Below the pieces are notes generated by a model. The model had not been told where the DNA came from, did not search any database, and saw only the letters and a list, made by a program, of their open reading frames with translations. A program made the position numbers and the translations under genes. From CAKOSP01 sp964371745 (GTDB lineage: Bacteria > Bacillota_I > Bacilli_A > RF39 > UBA660): DNA of 13,577 nt. The stretch's first letter is position 1. Each line of letters starts with the position of its first letter. Below, piece by piece: positions 1-7,011 of this stretch. The stretch is taken from positions 1 through 13,577 of the forward strand of contig CAYJNS010000028.1 of the NCBI GenBank assembly GCA_964371745.1, written 5' to 3'.

Positions 1-1
1 T

Positions 2-466
2 CCTTGTTATTTATGCGCTAGAATGAGAAGAGGGTATTTATATGATTATGCAAAAAAACTAGGTTGTAACAAAATAGCTTTGGGACATCACTTTGACGAT
101 ATAATTGAAACAATACTTATGTCAATGTTTTATAGTGGTCAAGTAAATACAATGTTACCAATTCTTAGAAGTAATAATTTTGAAGGCATGGAGCTTATTA
201 GACCTTTATATTTAGTTAAAGAAGAAGCTATTGAATCTTGGGTTAAATATAATGAATTAGAGTTTATTGGCTGTGCATGTGGTCTACAAAATGAAAATTC
301 TAAAAGATTAGAAATAAAGAACTTAATAACTGAGTTAAGAAAAAAAAGTAATTTAATAGATGAAAATATATTTAATTCAGTAGAAAATATTAATTTGAAC
401 CAAGTCATGGGTTATAAAAAAGATAATGAAGTATTTAATTACATAAATGATTATGATAAAAAATGA
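2..466 (+). CDS. TtcA-like tRNA 2-thiocytidine biosynthesis protein (5'-truncated by window edge)
   Basis: C-terminal 154 residues of a PP-loop ATPase of the TtcA type, which thiolates cytidine 32 of some tRNAs using ATP and an Fe-S cluster. The reading frame is open to the left edge, so the first internal ATG (position 23) is not the start. Read from position 2 it begins PCYLCARMRRG, the CxxC motif that supplies two Fe-S ligands in TtcA, followed by LGCNKIALGHHFDDIIET, the most recognisable TtcA block. IRPLYLVKEEAI and a later cysteine pair (GCACGLQNENSKR, about 90 residues from the left edge) match the part of the family that carries the third Fe-S cysteine. The ATP-binding SGGxDS loop lies upstream of the window. 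A short asparagine/lysine-rich tail follows the conserved core. Firmicutes carry several TtcA-like paralogues whose exact tRNA target is less certain than in E. coli, so no symbol is given. Confidence 0.85.
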   Translation, partial: PCYLCARMRRGYLYDYAKKLGCNKIALGHHFDDIIETILMSMFYSGQVNTMLPILRSNNFEGMELIRPLYLVKEEAIESWVKYNELEFIGCACGLQNENSKRLEIKNLITELRKKSNLIDENIFNSVENINLNQVMGYKKDNEVFNYINDYDKK

Positions 467-494
467 TTTACTTTTATAAATAGTATGATATAAT
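467..494 (+). promoter_or_regulatory. Promoter for the TetR/thioredoxin-like operon
   Basis: A perfect TATAAT at 489-494 is preceded by TG at 486-487, making an extended -10 (TGATATAAT). A TTTACT at 467-472, 16 bases upstream, is a 4/6 match to the -35 consensus. It sits directly after the upstream gene's stop codon and about 30 bases before the next start. No convincing long palindrome for autoregulation was seen overlapping it. Confidence 0.6.
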
Positions 495-527
495 AATAAC
501 ATAAGTTACCATGAAGGAGGAGATTAT

Positions 528-1076
528 ATGCCAGCAGTATTAGAATTAACAAAAAAAAGTGTAATAAAAAATGCAGTCAAATTAATTAACTCAAAAGGTT
601 GGGAGTCTTTAAATGCTAGATCTTTAGCAAAAGAAATTGGTGTTTCAACAAAACCGTTATATAGGTTATTTGGCGGAATGGATGAAATCAAGGAAGATGT
701 TTATAAAGAAATCTATAAACAGTATGATGAATTTATTAATAGTAGAATTGATAATAAAAAAGCACTTCTTACATTATGTATAGCTTATGTAGAGTTTGCA
801 TGTGAATATAAAAATTTATTTGTTAGTTTATTTTTATCAAATAATTTAAAATGGGTAAATATAAATGATGTACTAGATGAAAAGTGGAATCAATCTACTA
901 TAATTAATCTTGTTAATAAGCAAAATTTAACATTTGATAAAGCAAAAGATTTATTTATGAATTTATGGTTATATTCAAATGGACTTGCAACACTAGTAGC
1001 AACAAATGAAATAAAATTAGAAGAAAAAGAAATAATGGTAAAAATAGTAAAAGCATATAAATGCTTTGTAAGTTAG
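528..1076 (+). CDS. TetR/AcrR family transcriptional regulator
   Basis: 182-residue probable one-component DNA-binding regulator, near the usual TetR length (about 190-200). Residues 8-55 form the N-terminal TetR helix-turn-helix domain: a first helix KKSVIKNAVKLINSKGWESL, then the HTH proper LNARSLAKEIGVSTKPLYRLF, with the typical Y-x-x-F end of the recognition helix. The rest is predicted all-helical, as in TetR ligand and dimerisation domains, and resembles the WHG-type C-terminal class. The start is fixed by a strong Shine-Dalgarno, AAGGAGG at 514-520, seven bases before the ATG. The stop codon is 10 bases before the next start and touches that gene's ribosome-binding site, so the two are co-transcribed. 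By family precedent it may control its own operon. Its ligand cannot be read from the sequence. Confidence 0.88.
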   Translation: MPAVLELTKKSVIKNAVKLINSKGWESLNARSLAKEIGVSTKPLYRLFGGMDEIKEDVYKEIYKQYDEFINSRIDNKKALLTLCIAYVEFACEYKNLFVSLFLSNNLKWVNINDVLDEKWNQSTIINLVNKQNLTFDKAKDLFMNLWLYSNGLATLVATNEIKLEEKEIMVKIVKAYKCFVS

Positions 1077-1086
1077 GAGAAGTAAA

Positions 1087-1662
1087 ATGAAAAAATTATT
1101 ATTAGTATTAAGTTTAATTTTAACATTTAGTTTTGTAAATGTTAAAGCAGAAGAATTACCAGAGGTTGTTGAAGGAAAAGATAAAGTAATTGTTCATATG
1201 TTTAGAGGTGAAGGATGCTCTGGATGTTACTATGCAATTGAAGAAATTAATCAAATTATAAAAAAATATGAAGATTATTTAGTTATAAATACATATGAAA
1301 TATATAATAATGATGCTAACATGAGTGCGTCTAATTATTTTGTAGATATGTTTGATGGAGAAAATTCTATTCCATTTTTTGTAATTGGAGATGACTTTGC
1401 TCAAAATGGTTATTCAGAAGATGTAATAGATGCAGCGCTTAAAGCATATGAAGAAGAAAATATAAATGATGTAGTGCTTGATTATATGAGTGATAATGAA
1501 GACATTAAAATGACTGATTTAAAAGAAGCTTCTGAAGAAGAAGGTATAAAATATTTAGGGACTGATGCTGAGGCAAGTAATGACACTATTGTTATATTAG
1601 TTATCTTTGCAGTAGTTATTGGTGGTCTAGCATTTTTAATATTTGCTCCAAGAAAAAAATAA
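1087..1662 (+). CDS. Exported, membrane-anchored thioredoxin-fold protein (CSGC)
   Basis: 191 residues. Residues 1-21 are a signal peptide (KK, a hydrophobic core, then VKA before a likely cleavage site). A thioredoxin-like domain spans about 33-125: a beta strand KVIVHMFRG, the redox-type motif C44-S-G-C47, and the expected cis-proline segment SIPFFVIGD with P96. A single transmembrane helix follows at about 167-187 and the protein ends RKK, giving a type I topology with the domain outside. It probably exchanges thiols and disulfides in exported proteins or serves as a redox sensor. CSGC differs from the CGPC of thioredoxin and the CPHC of DsbA, so direction and partner are unknown. The ribosome-binding site AGGAGA (1075-1080) overlaps the end of the TetR gene, placing both in one operon, and a terminator follows. 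No DsbD/CcdA or DsbB/VKOR-like redox partner is encoded in the window. Confidence 0.8.
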   Translation: MKKLLLVLSLILTFSFVNVKAEELPEVVEGKDKVIVHMFRGEGCSGCYYAIEEINQIIKKYEDYLVINTYEIYNNDANMSASNYFVDMFDGENSIPFFVIGDDFAQNGYSEDVIDAALKAYEEENINDVVLDYMSDNEDIKMTDLKEASEEEGIKYLGTDAEASNDTIVILVIFAVVIGGLAFLIFAPRKK

Positions 1663-1691
1663 GGTTTATATTTAAAAGTATAACCTTTTTT
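1661..1691 (+). terminator. Rho-independent terminator after the thioredoxin-like gene
   Basis: AAGGTT(T)ATA at 1661-1670 pairs with TATAACCTT at 1679-1687, with a one-base bulge and an 8-base loop. A T-run continues to 1691. The stem begins in the last bases of the stop codon. Confidence 0.8.
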
Positions 1692-1692
1692 A

Positions 1693-1721
1693 TTGTAATA
1701 ATTTCTAATAAATGATAAAAT
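1693..1721 (+). promoter_or_regulatory. Promoter for the surface-protein gene
   Basis: TTGTAA (1693-1698) and TAAAAT (1716-1721) are separated by exactly 17 bases, with 4/6 and 5/6 matches to the sigma-A consensus. The element starts right after the terminator T-run. Its -10 overlaps the upstream in-frame ATG at 1712, which argues that translation starts at 1748 instead. Confidence 0.5.
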
Positions 1722-1747
1722 TAATACATAATAAAGGAATGATTTTA

Positions 1748-3313
1748 ATGAATGAACAAGAGATAAAAAACTTTAAGAAAAAACAAATAACAAAGTTATC
1801 AATATTAGTAGTATCAATAATAGTATTAGTAGGCAGTGTATCTTATGCATTCTTTGCAGCGGGAATAGGTGGAGCAGCATCAACTGATATAGATGCAACA
1901 AGTGAAGTATCAGAAAACTCTTCTTTTATACCAGGAGAGCCAATTAATATACATGCAACGCTTGCTAACTTTGGTGAGAATATGGGTTCCTTATCAGGAG
2001 AAACAACATCATCTGCAAAGTTAATAGCGTCTTCTTCAGTAGGTTCAGCATCACTTGATTATCAAGTATACTTTAAAATAGATACAAATGATTTTGAATA
2101 TACAGTAGACTCTAATACTCCAGAAATGATTATAACAGTAACAGATCCAGAAGGTAATGAATTAACTGCAATAGATGGACTAACACCTGTAACAGTAACA
2201 GATGCACTGACAAGCGAAACAATAAAAGGATTTGATGTAACAACATTTACAGGACTAATAAAAATAGCAGAAGATTATAATATAAGTACAACTTCATCAA
2301 CAGATGGAACACAACAAGATTGGAAAGTAAAGTTAACGTTTGTAAATTTAGATACACTTCAAACAGCAAATGAAGGCAAAACTTTTAGCGGACAGTTGTT
2401 ATTGCAGTCTGAGAAAATGTTCATTTTGAATCATCAAATTTTACAAGATAATGGTGGTGTAACAGCAATAGAAGCAAATCCTACTCCCAATTTTGCAACA
2501 GCAGCAACAAGTGATGAGGGAATGTTTGCAACAGCAGATGATTATGGGACTAGTTACTATTATAGGGGTGCTGTAGATAATAATTGGTTATATTGGGCGG
2601 ACTTTTACTGGAGAATAGTAAGAATAAATGGCAATGACAGTGTAAAACTAATATATAGTGGAAGCACTGCTCCGGATAATGCAACAAAAATCGTAATGAC
2701 AGGCGTCGGCACACAAATTGGTAGTGGTGAATTTAATAAAAATATTATGATTGCAAAAGGTGTTGGATATACATACGACGCAGCAAATACCAACAGTACA
2801 ATAAAAAATACAATAGATACTTGGTATGTAACTAATATTGTAAAAGAAGGGTACGACGCAATTGTGGAGGACACAATATATTGCAACGATAGAACTAATT
2901 CAAGGTTTGAATCTCACTATTACTATGGGGCATATTGGCGTAATGTTTCTGCAAAAACTCCTGAATTATCTTGTCCTCAACAGGCAGACTCATATACCGC
3001 AGAAGAGGTCGGAAAAGGGAATGGACTTTTAAATTATCCAATTGGTTTGTTAACGACAGATGAAGCAGTAATGGCAGGATCGGTATATACTATTAATAAT
3101 TATAATTTTTATTTAAATACAGAAAGCAATTATTGGCTGCTATCTCCTAGTACAGATCCTTCTCCAAGTGTTTTTATAATAACTACTAGTGGTTATGTTA
3201 TAGGTCAGCCAAGTTATAATATAAACGGGATAAGACCCGTCTTATCTCTAAAATCTGACCTTCTATTTACTGGTTCTGGAACATGGGATGACCCATACAC
3301 TAAATATGAATAA
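1748..3313 (+). CDS. Exported surface protein with SipW-type leader and DUF6273-like C-terminal domain
   Basis: 521 residues from the ATG at 1748, chosen over the in-frame ATG at 1712 because GGAA at 1736-1739 lies 8 bases upstream and the longer start would lie inside the probable -10. Residues 8-17 are lysine-rich and about 16-36 form a hydrophobic segment ending SYAFFAAGIGG, the leader style of SipW-processed TasA/camelysin-like proteins. About 40-230 is a Thr/Ser/Asp-rich region that looks like beta-sandwich. From about 270 on, YYYRGAVDNNWLYWADFYWRIVRING, CNDR, GLLTTDEAVMAG, YWLLSPS, GIRPVLSLKS and GTWDDPY follow the block order of DUF6273-like domains of gut Firmicutes surface proteins. 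No sortase motif is visible, so attachment is through the N-terminal segment or by assembly with other subunits. No SipW-like peptidase is encoded here. The function is unknown; adhesion or matrix formation is inference. Confidence 0.75.
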   Translation: MNEQEIKNFKKKQITKLSILVVSIIVLVGSVSYAFFAAGIGGAASTDIDATSEVSENSSFIPGEPINIHATLANFGENMGSLSGETTSSAKLIASSSVGSASLDYQVYFKIDTNDFEYTVDSNTPEMIITVTDPEGNELTAIDGLTPVTVTDALTSETIKGFDVTTFTGLIKIAEDYNISTTSSTDGTQQDWKVKLTFVNLDTLQTANEGKTFSGQLLLQSEKMFILNHQILQDNGGVTAIEANPTPNFATAATSDEGMFATADDYGTSYYYRGAVDNNWLYWADFYWRIVRINGNDSVKLIYSGSTAPDNATKIVMTGVGTQIGSGEFNKNIMIAKGVGYTYDAANTNSTIKNTIDTWYVTNIVKEGYDAIVEDTIYCNDRTNSRFESHYYYGAYWRNVSAKTPELSCPQQADSYTAEEVGKGNGLLNYPIGLLTTDEAVMAGSVYTINNYNFYLNTESNYWLLSPSTDPSPSVFIITTSGYVIGQPSYNINGIRPVLSLKSDLLFTGSGTWDDPYTKYE

Positions 3314-3324
3314 ATTATAAACAA

Positions 3325-3358
3325 AAAAACTAAATACTAAAAATATTTAGTTTTTATT
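3325..3358 (+). terminator. Rho-independent terminator after the surface-protein gene
   Basis: Perfect 12-bp stem: AAAAACTAAATA (3325-3336) pairs with TATTTAGTTTTT (3344-3355) around a 7-base loop, with more T after it. The A-tract on the left arm would make it work in both directions. Confidence 0.85.
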
Positions 3359-3388
3359 TGGCTTTAACTTCTAAAAGTATTATTTTTA

Positions 3389-3397
3389 TGATACAAT
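3389..3397 (+). promoter_or_regulatory. Extended -10 promoter for the SPFH/zinc-ribbon operon
   Basis: TGATACAAT is an extended -10 with a 5/6 hexamer (TACAAT at 3392-3397). The -35 region at the right distance (TTCTAA, 3369-3374) is weak. A short inverted repeat, TAGAA-GAACA-TTCTA (3406-3420), starts about where transcription would begin. Confidence 0.45.
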
Positions 3398-3450
3398 TTA
3401 ATTAATAGAAGAACATTCTATATTTTAATAAATTAAGGAGGTAAATTATT

Positions 3451-4614
3451 ATGGGATTTATTAAAGCTTTTGCAGGTGCTCTTGGTGGAACATTTGCAGA
3501 TCAATGGAAAGATTTTTTACAGCCAATGGAAGGTGTTTCAGCTACTGCTGGGGTGTTTCCTGCAGTTCCAGTTGGACAAAATAATGATCGTGGAAGTAAT
3601 ACTAAGGGATCTGATAATGTAATAACTAATGGAAGTAAAATCTTAGTTCCAGAAGGTGTTGCGCTTATTACACTTGAAGATGGTAAAGTAACAGGTTGTG
3701 TAGCTGAACCTGGTGGTTTTATTTATTCAAGTGAAGATGTAAATTCACAGTCTATTTTTGCTGGTGATGGATTTGTAGGACCGCTTATTAAACAAACATG
3801 GGATAGATTTAAAATGGGTGGACAACCTGGAACTAGTCAACAAGCATTTTATGTTAATTTAAAAGAAATACCTAATAATAGATTTGGCACTCAAGCTGAA
3901 ATATATTGGGATGATGCATATTTAAATGCACAAGTAGGAGCTATTACTCGTGGTACATATTCTCTTAGAATAGTAGATCCACTATTATTTATAAAACAAT
4001 TTGTTCCAGCGTCTTACTTACAAGATGGAGCTGTATTTGATTTTGCTGATATGGATAATGATGGAGGAAGTCAATTATTTAATGAGGTAGTAGGTTCTTT
4101 ATCTGCGGCATTTAGTATGTATACTAATGATCCATCAAAAGGAAATAGAATTACTAAAATACAATCAGATCAAATAGGATTTGCACAAAGTTTATCTGCA
4201 GCTGTTGAAGAAAACTATCAATGGAAAACAGACCGTGGACTTGAAATTATAAAAGTTGCACTTGCTGCGATTGAGTACGATGAAGATACTAAAAAACTTC
4301 TTAGCGATGTTAAAAAAGCAGATGCATTATCTGGTGCAAGAGGAAATTCATTTATGCAACAATCAGTTGCTCGTGGTTTTGAAGCAGCTGGATCAAACGA
4401 TAATGGTGGAGGAGCAATGGGCATGGGCTTTATGGGTATGGGCATGAATGCAGTTGGAGGCGCTATGGGTGGACTTCAACAACAAGCACCTGCTGCAGTT
4501 CCTAAGGAAGATCCTTATGAAAAGTTAGAAAAATTAAAAAAACTTTTAGATAATGGTGTTATTACTCAAGAGGATTTTGATAAACAAAAAAATGAAATTT
4601 TAGGAAGTATGTAA
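3451..4614 (+). CDS. SPFH-domain protein with C-terminal SHOCT (YdjI-like)
   Basis: 387 residues. The N-terminus (MGFIKAFAGALGGTFADQWKDF, then ILVPEGVALITLEDGKVTG and FGTQAEIYWDDAYLNAQVGAITRGTYSLRIVDP) matches the SPFH/band-7 class represented by Bacillus YdjI, often labelled 'virion core protein-like'. SPFH proteins assemble on membranes. The SPFH part covers about residues 40-265. A Gly/Met/Ala-rich linker (about 310-345, including MGMGFMGMGMN) leads to a SHOCT motif at the end: DPYEKLEKLKKLLDNGVITQEDFDKQKNEIL. SHOCT is a short tail domain found on many otherwise unrelated proteins. There is no signal peptide or transmembrane helix, so it is cytosolic or peripheral. AAGGAGGT (3435-3442) sits 8 bases before the ATG. 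Its stop is one base before the zinc-ribbon gene, so the two products very probably work together at the membrane. Confidence 0.85.
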   Translation: MGFIKAFAGALGGTFADQWKDFLQPMEGVSATAGVFPAVPVGQNNDRGSNTKGSDNVITNGSKILVPEGVALITLEDGKVTGCVAEPGGFIYSSEDVNSQSIFAGDGFVGPLIKQTWDRFKMGGQPGTSQQAFYVNLKEIPNNRFGTQAEIYWDDAYLNAQVGAITRGTYSLRIVDPLLFIKQFVPASYLQDGAVFDFADMDNDGGSQLFNEVVGSLSAAFSMYTNDPSKGNRITKIQSDQIGFAQSLSAAVEENYQWKTDRGLEIIKVALAAIEYDEDTKKLLSDVKKADALSGARGNSFMQQSVARGFEAAGSNDNGGGAMGMGFMGMGMNAVGGAMGGLQQQAPAAVPKEDPYEKLEKLKKLLDNGVITQEDFDKQKNEILGSM

Positions 4615-4615
4615 T

Positions 4616-6043
4616 ATGGTAAAAAGTGGAGAAATAAAACAAGAAACAACTGAAAAAGTAATAGATACTAATGTTGATGCAAAAAATGCACAAACAAAAT
4701 GTCCTAAATGTGGATCCACTGATATAGCTCAAAATAAAAAAACAGATAAGTTAAGATGTAACTTTTGTAGACATGAATTTAATCCTGCAAAACTTGATAA
4801 CATAACTGAAGATATAAAAAACTTAAAAGGAAAAATTATTGGCTCGGGATCAAGTAACATAATACCTGATTCTAAAGATATAGTTACTTATAAATGTTCA
4901 AGTTGTGGGGCTGAAGTTGTAATTGATACAAAATCATCACTTCAAGGTAGATGTCATTGGTGTAGAAATATGCTTTCACTTAATAAGCCAATTGCTAATG
5001 GAGCAGTTCCTGATATGGTACTACCATTTAAAGTTACTAAAGAAGAAGCAAGAGACTTAATAGATAAATACGTTGGGAAATATAAATTTTATGCTCACCC
5101 TACATTTAGAAAAGAATTTACTTCTGAGAATGTACTGGGTGTATATTTACCATATGTGGTAGTTGATATAAATGCTCATGCCAACTTAAAAGGTATGGGA
5201 GAAATACAAACAAGAAGATACCAAGTTAAACGTGGAGATCATTATGATACAAGATATGATGCTGATGTTTATAGTATTGAACGTGATTATGATATAGCAA
5301 TTCATGATATTACACTTGAAAGTAATATAGATAAATTAGATTATAAAGATAGAGTAAAAACTACTAATATAATAAATTCTATAATGCCATTTGATATAGA
5401 AAATGCACAGAAGTGGGATGCAAATTTTTTAAGTGGATTTACATCTGAAAAAAGAGATACAAATATAACTGATTTATCTTCGTTAATTGAATCTCAAGCA
5501 AAAGATATTACAAGATTCAAAACACTTCCATATATTCAATCTTATGATAGAGGTGTTAAGTGGACTGAAGAATCATTAAAAGTAATAGGCGAACAGTGGA
5601 TAACTGCATATTTACCTGTATGGGTTTATAGTTATCATCAAAAAAAAGGTGATAAACATGTAATTCATTATGTTGCAGTTAATGCTCGAACTAAAGAAAA
5701 TAGAGGAAGTATTCCTGTAAATATACCTAAACTTTTAATCGTTTCATCAATTATTGAAGTATTGATGGTAATATCTATGATTTTTGTAAGTTGGGAATAT
5801 GATTTTATATTTTTAGTTGCCGGTATAATATATTATTTTGTAATATATTCTAGTTATAGACAATCTAGTGCAAGGCATACTTATGAAGTTGAAACTAAAG
5901 TTGAAATTAGTAATATGAAAAGTAAAGATACATATCTAAAAGCCAAAAATGGTCAATCATCATCACGTATGAGTGGTTCAAATGAAACGGCTATTAGAAA
6001 AGACACTTATAATAGTTTAAAAAAAGAAGAAGAAAATAAATAA
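4616..6043 (+). CDS. TFIIB-type double zinc-ribbon membrane protein (YdjG-like)
   Basis: 475 residues. Two zinc ribbons open the protein: C29-P-K-C32...C48-N-F-C51 and C94-S-S-C97...C113-H-W-C116, all eight cysteines present. A long soluble region (about 125-365) contains LPFKVTKEEARDLIDKYV, the HPTFRKEF block and GVYLPYVVVDI, as in 'TFIIB-type zinc ribbon' bacterial proteins related to Bacillus YdjG. Two adjacent hydrophobic helices (about 373-392 and 397-416) anchor it, and a charged, Ser-rich tail of about 55 residues ends it. The ribosome-binding site AGGAAG (4602-4607) is inside the end of the SPFH gene and only one base separates the two reading frames, so translation is coupled. In Bacillus the corresponding genes belong to the sigma-W ydjFGHI set that acts with PspA; no PspA gene is present here. 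The zinc ribbons are more likely structural or protein-binding than transcriptional. Confidence 0.8.
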   Translation: MVKSGEIKQETTEKVIDTNVDAKNAQTKCPKCGSTDIAQNKKTDKLRCNFCRHEFNPAKLDNITEDIKNLKGKIIGSGSSNIIPDSKDIVTYKCSSCGAEVVIDTKSSLQGRCHWCRNMLSLNKPIANGAVPDMVLPFKVTKEEARDLIDKYVGKYKFYAHPTFRKEFTSENVLGVYLPYVVVDINAHANLKGMGEIQTRRYQVKRGDHYDTRYDADVYSIERDYDIAIHDITLESNIDKLDYKDRVKTTNIINSIMPFDIENAQKWDANFLSGFTSEKRDTNITDLSSLIESQAKDITRFKTLPYIQSYDRGVKWTEESLKVIGEQWITAYLPVWVYSYHQKKGDKHVIHYVAVNARTKENRGSIPVNIPKLLIVSSIIEVLMVISMIFVSWEYDFIFLVAGIIYYFVIYSSYRQSSARHTYEVETKVEISNMKSKDTYLKAKNGQSSSRMSGSNETAIRKDTYNSLKKEEENK

Positions 6044-6057
6044 ATCTTCTTTTTTTT
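6021..6057 (+). terminator. Rho-independent terminator overlapping the end of the zinc-ribbon gene
   Basis: AAAAAGAAGA (6021-6030) pairs with TCTTCTTTTT (6045-6054) and the T-run continues to 6057. The left arm lies inside the last codons (Lys-Lys-Glu-Glu) of the gene. Confidence 0.65.
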
Positions 6058-6066
6058 GTGAAAACA

Positions 6067-6075
6067 TGTTATAAT
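6067..6075 (+). promoter_or_regulatory. Extended -10 promoter for the YitT-family gene
   Basis: TGTTATAAT carries a perfect TATAAT (6070-6075) preceded by TG with one base between. No good -35 is present at 17 bases (TTCTTT, within the terminator), as is usual for extended -10 promoters. It lies about 27 bases before the ATG. Confidence 0.55.
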
Positions 6076-6101
6076 ACTTATAAAATAAAGTAGGTGGTAA
6101 A

Positions 6102-6977
6102 ATGAATGAAGATGTAAGAAAAACAACAATTGTACAAGGAACATTATTTGTAATTAGCGTAGTGTTACTAGCGCTTTGTTATAATTTATTTTTACTTCCA
6201 AATAATTTAATTATTGGAGGAGTATCAGGTTTAGCAATTTTGTTTCAAGATATATTTAAAATAAATTCACAAATTTTTATTTATGTTAGTACATTTGTAT
6301 TGGTAACTCTTAGTTATTTTACATTAGGAAAAGAAAAAACAAAAAATACAATTATTGGAGCTGTTTTATACCCAGTTATGGTAACGCTTACTGAACCAAT
6401 TGCAGAAGTTTTACTTCCATACTTTACATTTGATGACTTTTGGATTCCTGCTTTATTATCTGCTTTAATATTTGGTTTTAGTAGTGGTATGGTATTTAGA
6501 TATAATTTTTCAACTGGTGGATCAGATATTATGATATCAATATTTAGTAAATATTTTAAATTTCCAGAAGGTCAATCAATGTTTTTACTTAATATATTAA
6601 TTATCATATTTGGTGGATTTGTTTTTGGATTAGAGTTAATGATTTATGCGTTAATAGTACTTTATATTAGTTCACTAGTACTTGATAAAGTTATGTTTGA
6701 TATATCAAATTCTAAAGTATTTTATATATTTACTAGAAAAGATAAACTAGTTGAAAAAATTATTTTAGAAGAATTTAAAACTGGTTTTACAGTATTACCT
6801 ACAAAAGGTGGATATTCACATATTAATGGTACAGTATTAATGGCAGTACTTCCAAATAGAGAATATTTTCACTTTAAAAATAGAATTTTAGAAGAAGATG
6901 AAAAAGCATTTTTCATAATATGTGATTGCTATGAATCTCTTGGAGGTTATAAAAAGAAAAATATACCATATGTATAA
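6102..6977 (+). CDS. YitT-family integral membrane protein (DUF161 + DUF2179)
   Basis: 291 residues, the usual length of the family (about 280-290). The N-terminal two thirds is membrane-embedded with five or six helices, including the family blocks LCYNLFLLPNNLIIGGVSGLAI near the start and the FSTGGSDIM motif near residue 140. The last 70 or so residues (VFYIFTRKDKLVEKIILEEFKTGFTVLPTKGGYS...FFIICDCYE) form the cytosolic DUF2179 domain. AGGTGG at 6092-6097 precedes the ATG. The function of YitT proteins is not firmly established; transport has been proposed. The gene has its own promoter and follows a terminator, so it is probably monocistronic. A stem-loop without a T-run overlaps its end. 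Confidence 0.9.
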   Translation: MNEDVRKTTIVQGTLFVISVVLLALCYNLFLLPNNLIIGGVSGLAILFQDIFKINSQIFIYVSTFVLVTLSYFTLGKEKTKNTIIGAVLYPVMVTLTEPIAEVLLPYFTFDDFWIPALLSALIFGFSSGMVFRYNFSTGGSDIMISIFSKYFKFPEGQSMFLLNILIIIFGGFVFGLELMIYALIVLYISSLVLDKVMFDISNSKVFYIFTRKDKLVEKIILEEFKTGFTVLPTKGGYSHINGTVLMAVLPNREYFHFKNRILEEDEKAFFIICDCYESLGGYKKKNIPYV

Positions 6978-6992
6978 GACATATTTTGGTAT
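6963..6992 (+). other. Stem-loop at the end of the YitT-family gene
   Basis: ATACCA+TATGT (6963-6973) pairs with ACATA (6979-6983) and TGGTAT (6987-6992), with a TTT bulge and a 5-base loop containing most of the stop codon. There is no T-run after it, so it is a weak terminator at best or an RNA 3'-end stabiliser. Confidence 0.4.
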
Positions 6993-7011
6993 TAATTAAA
7001 AAGTGTAATTA

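Noticed and set aside
23..25. ATG at 23 as the start of the first gene
   Set aside because: The frame is open to the window edge and the upstream codons encode the conserved PCYLCAR part of the TtcA motif.
139..408. Minus-strand open frame of 89 codons opposite the TtcA-like gene
   Set aside because: It lies wholly opposite a well-conserved gene, has no ribosome-binding site of note and shows no recognisable domain.
1712..1747. Longer start for the surface protein
   Set aside because: It overlaps the probable -10, has no ribosome-binding site and would put a non-signal-like segment before the leader.
2605..2886. Minus-strand open frame of 93 codons inside the surface-protein gene
   Set aside because: Hydrophobic by accident of the complementary codons; it lies inside the conserved C-terminal domain of the + strand gene.
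3406..3420. LexA-type SOS box
   Set aside because: GAAC is present but the CGAAC-N4-GTTCG pattern of Firmicutes LexA sites is not.
4218..4447. Open frames on both strands inside the SPFH gene
   Set aside because: Other-frame readings of the repetitive Gly/Met linker and the end of the SPFH domain; no independent start signals.
4616..6043. Transcription factor TFIIB homologue
   Set aside because: Only the zinc-ribbon shape is shared; the protein has two membrane helices and lacks the cyclin-fold repeats of TFIIB.
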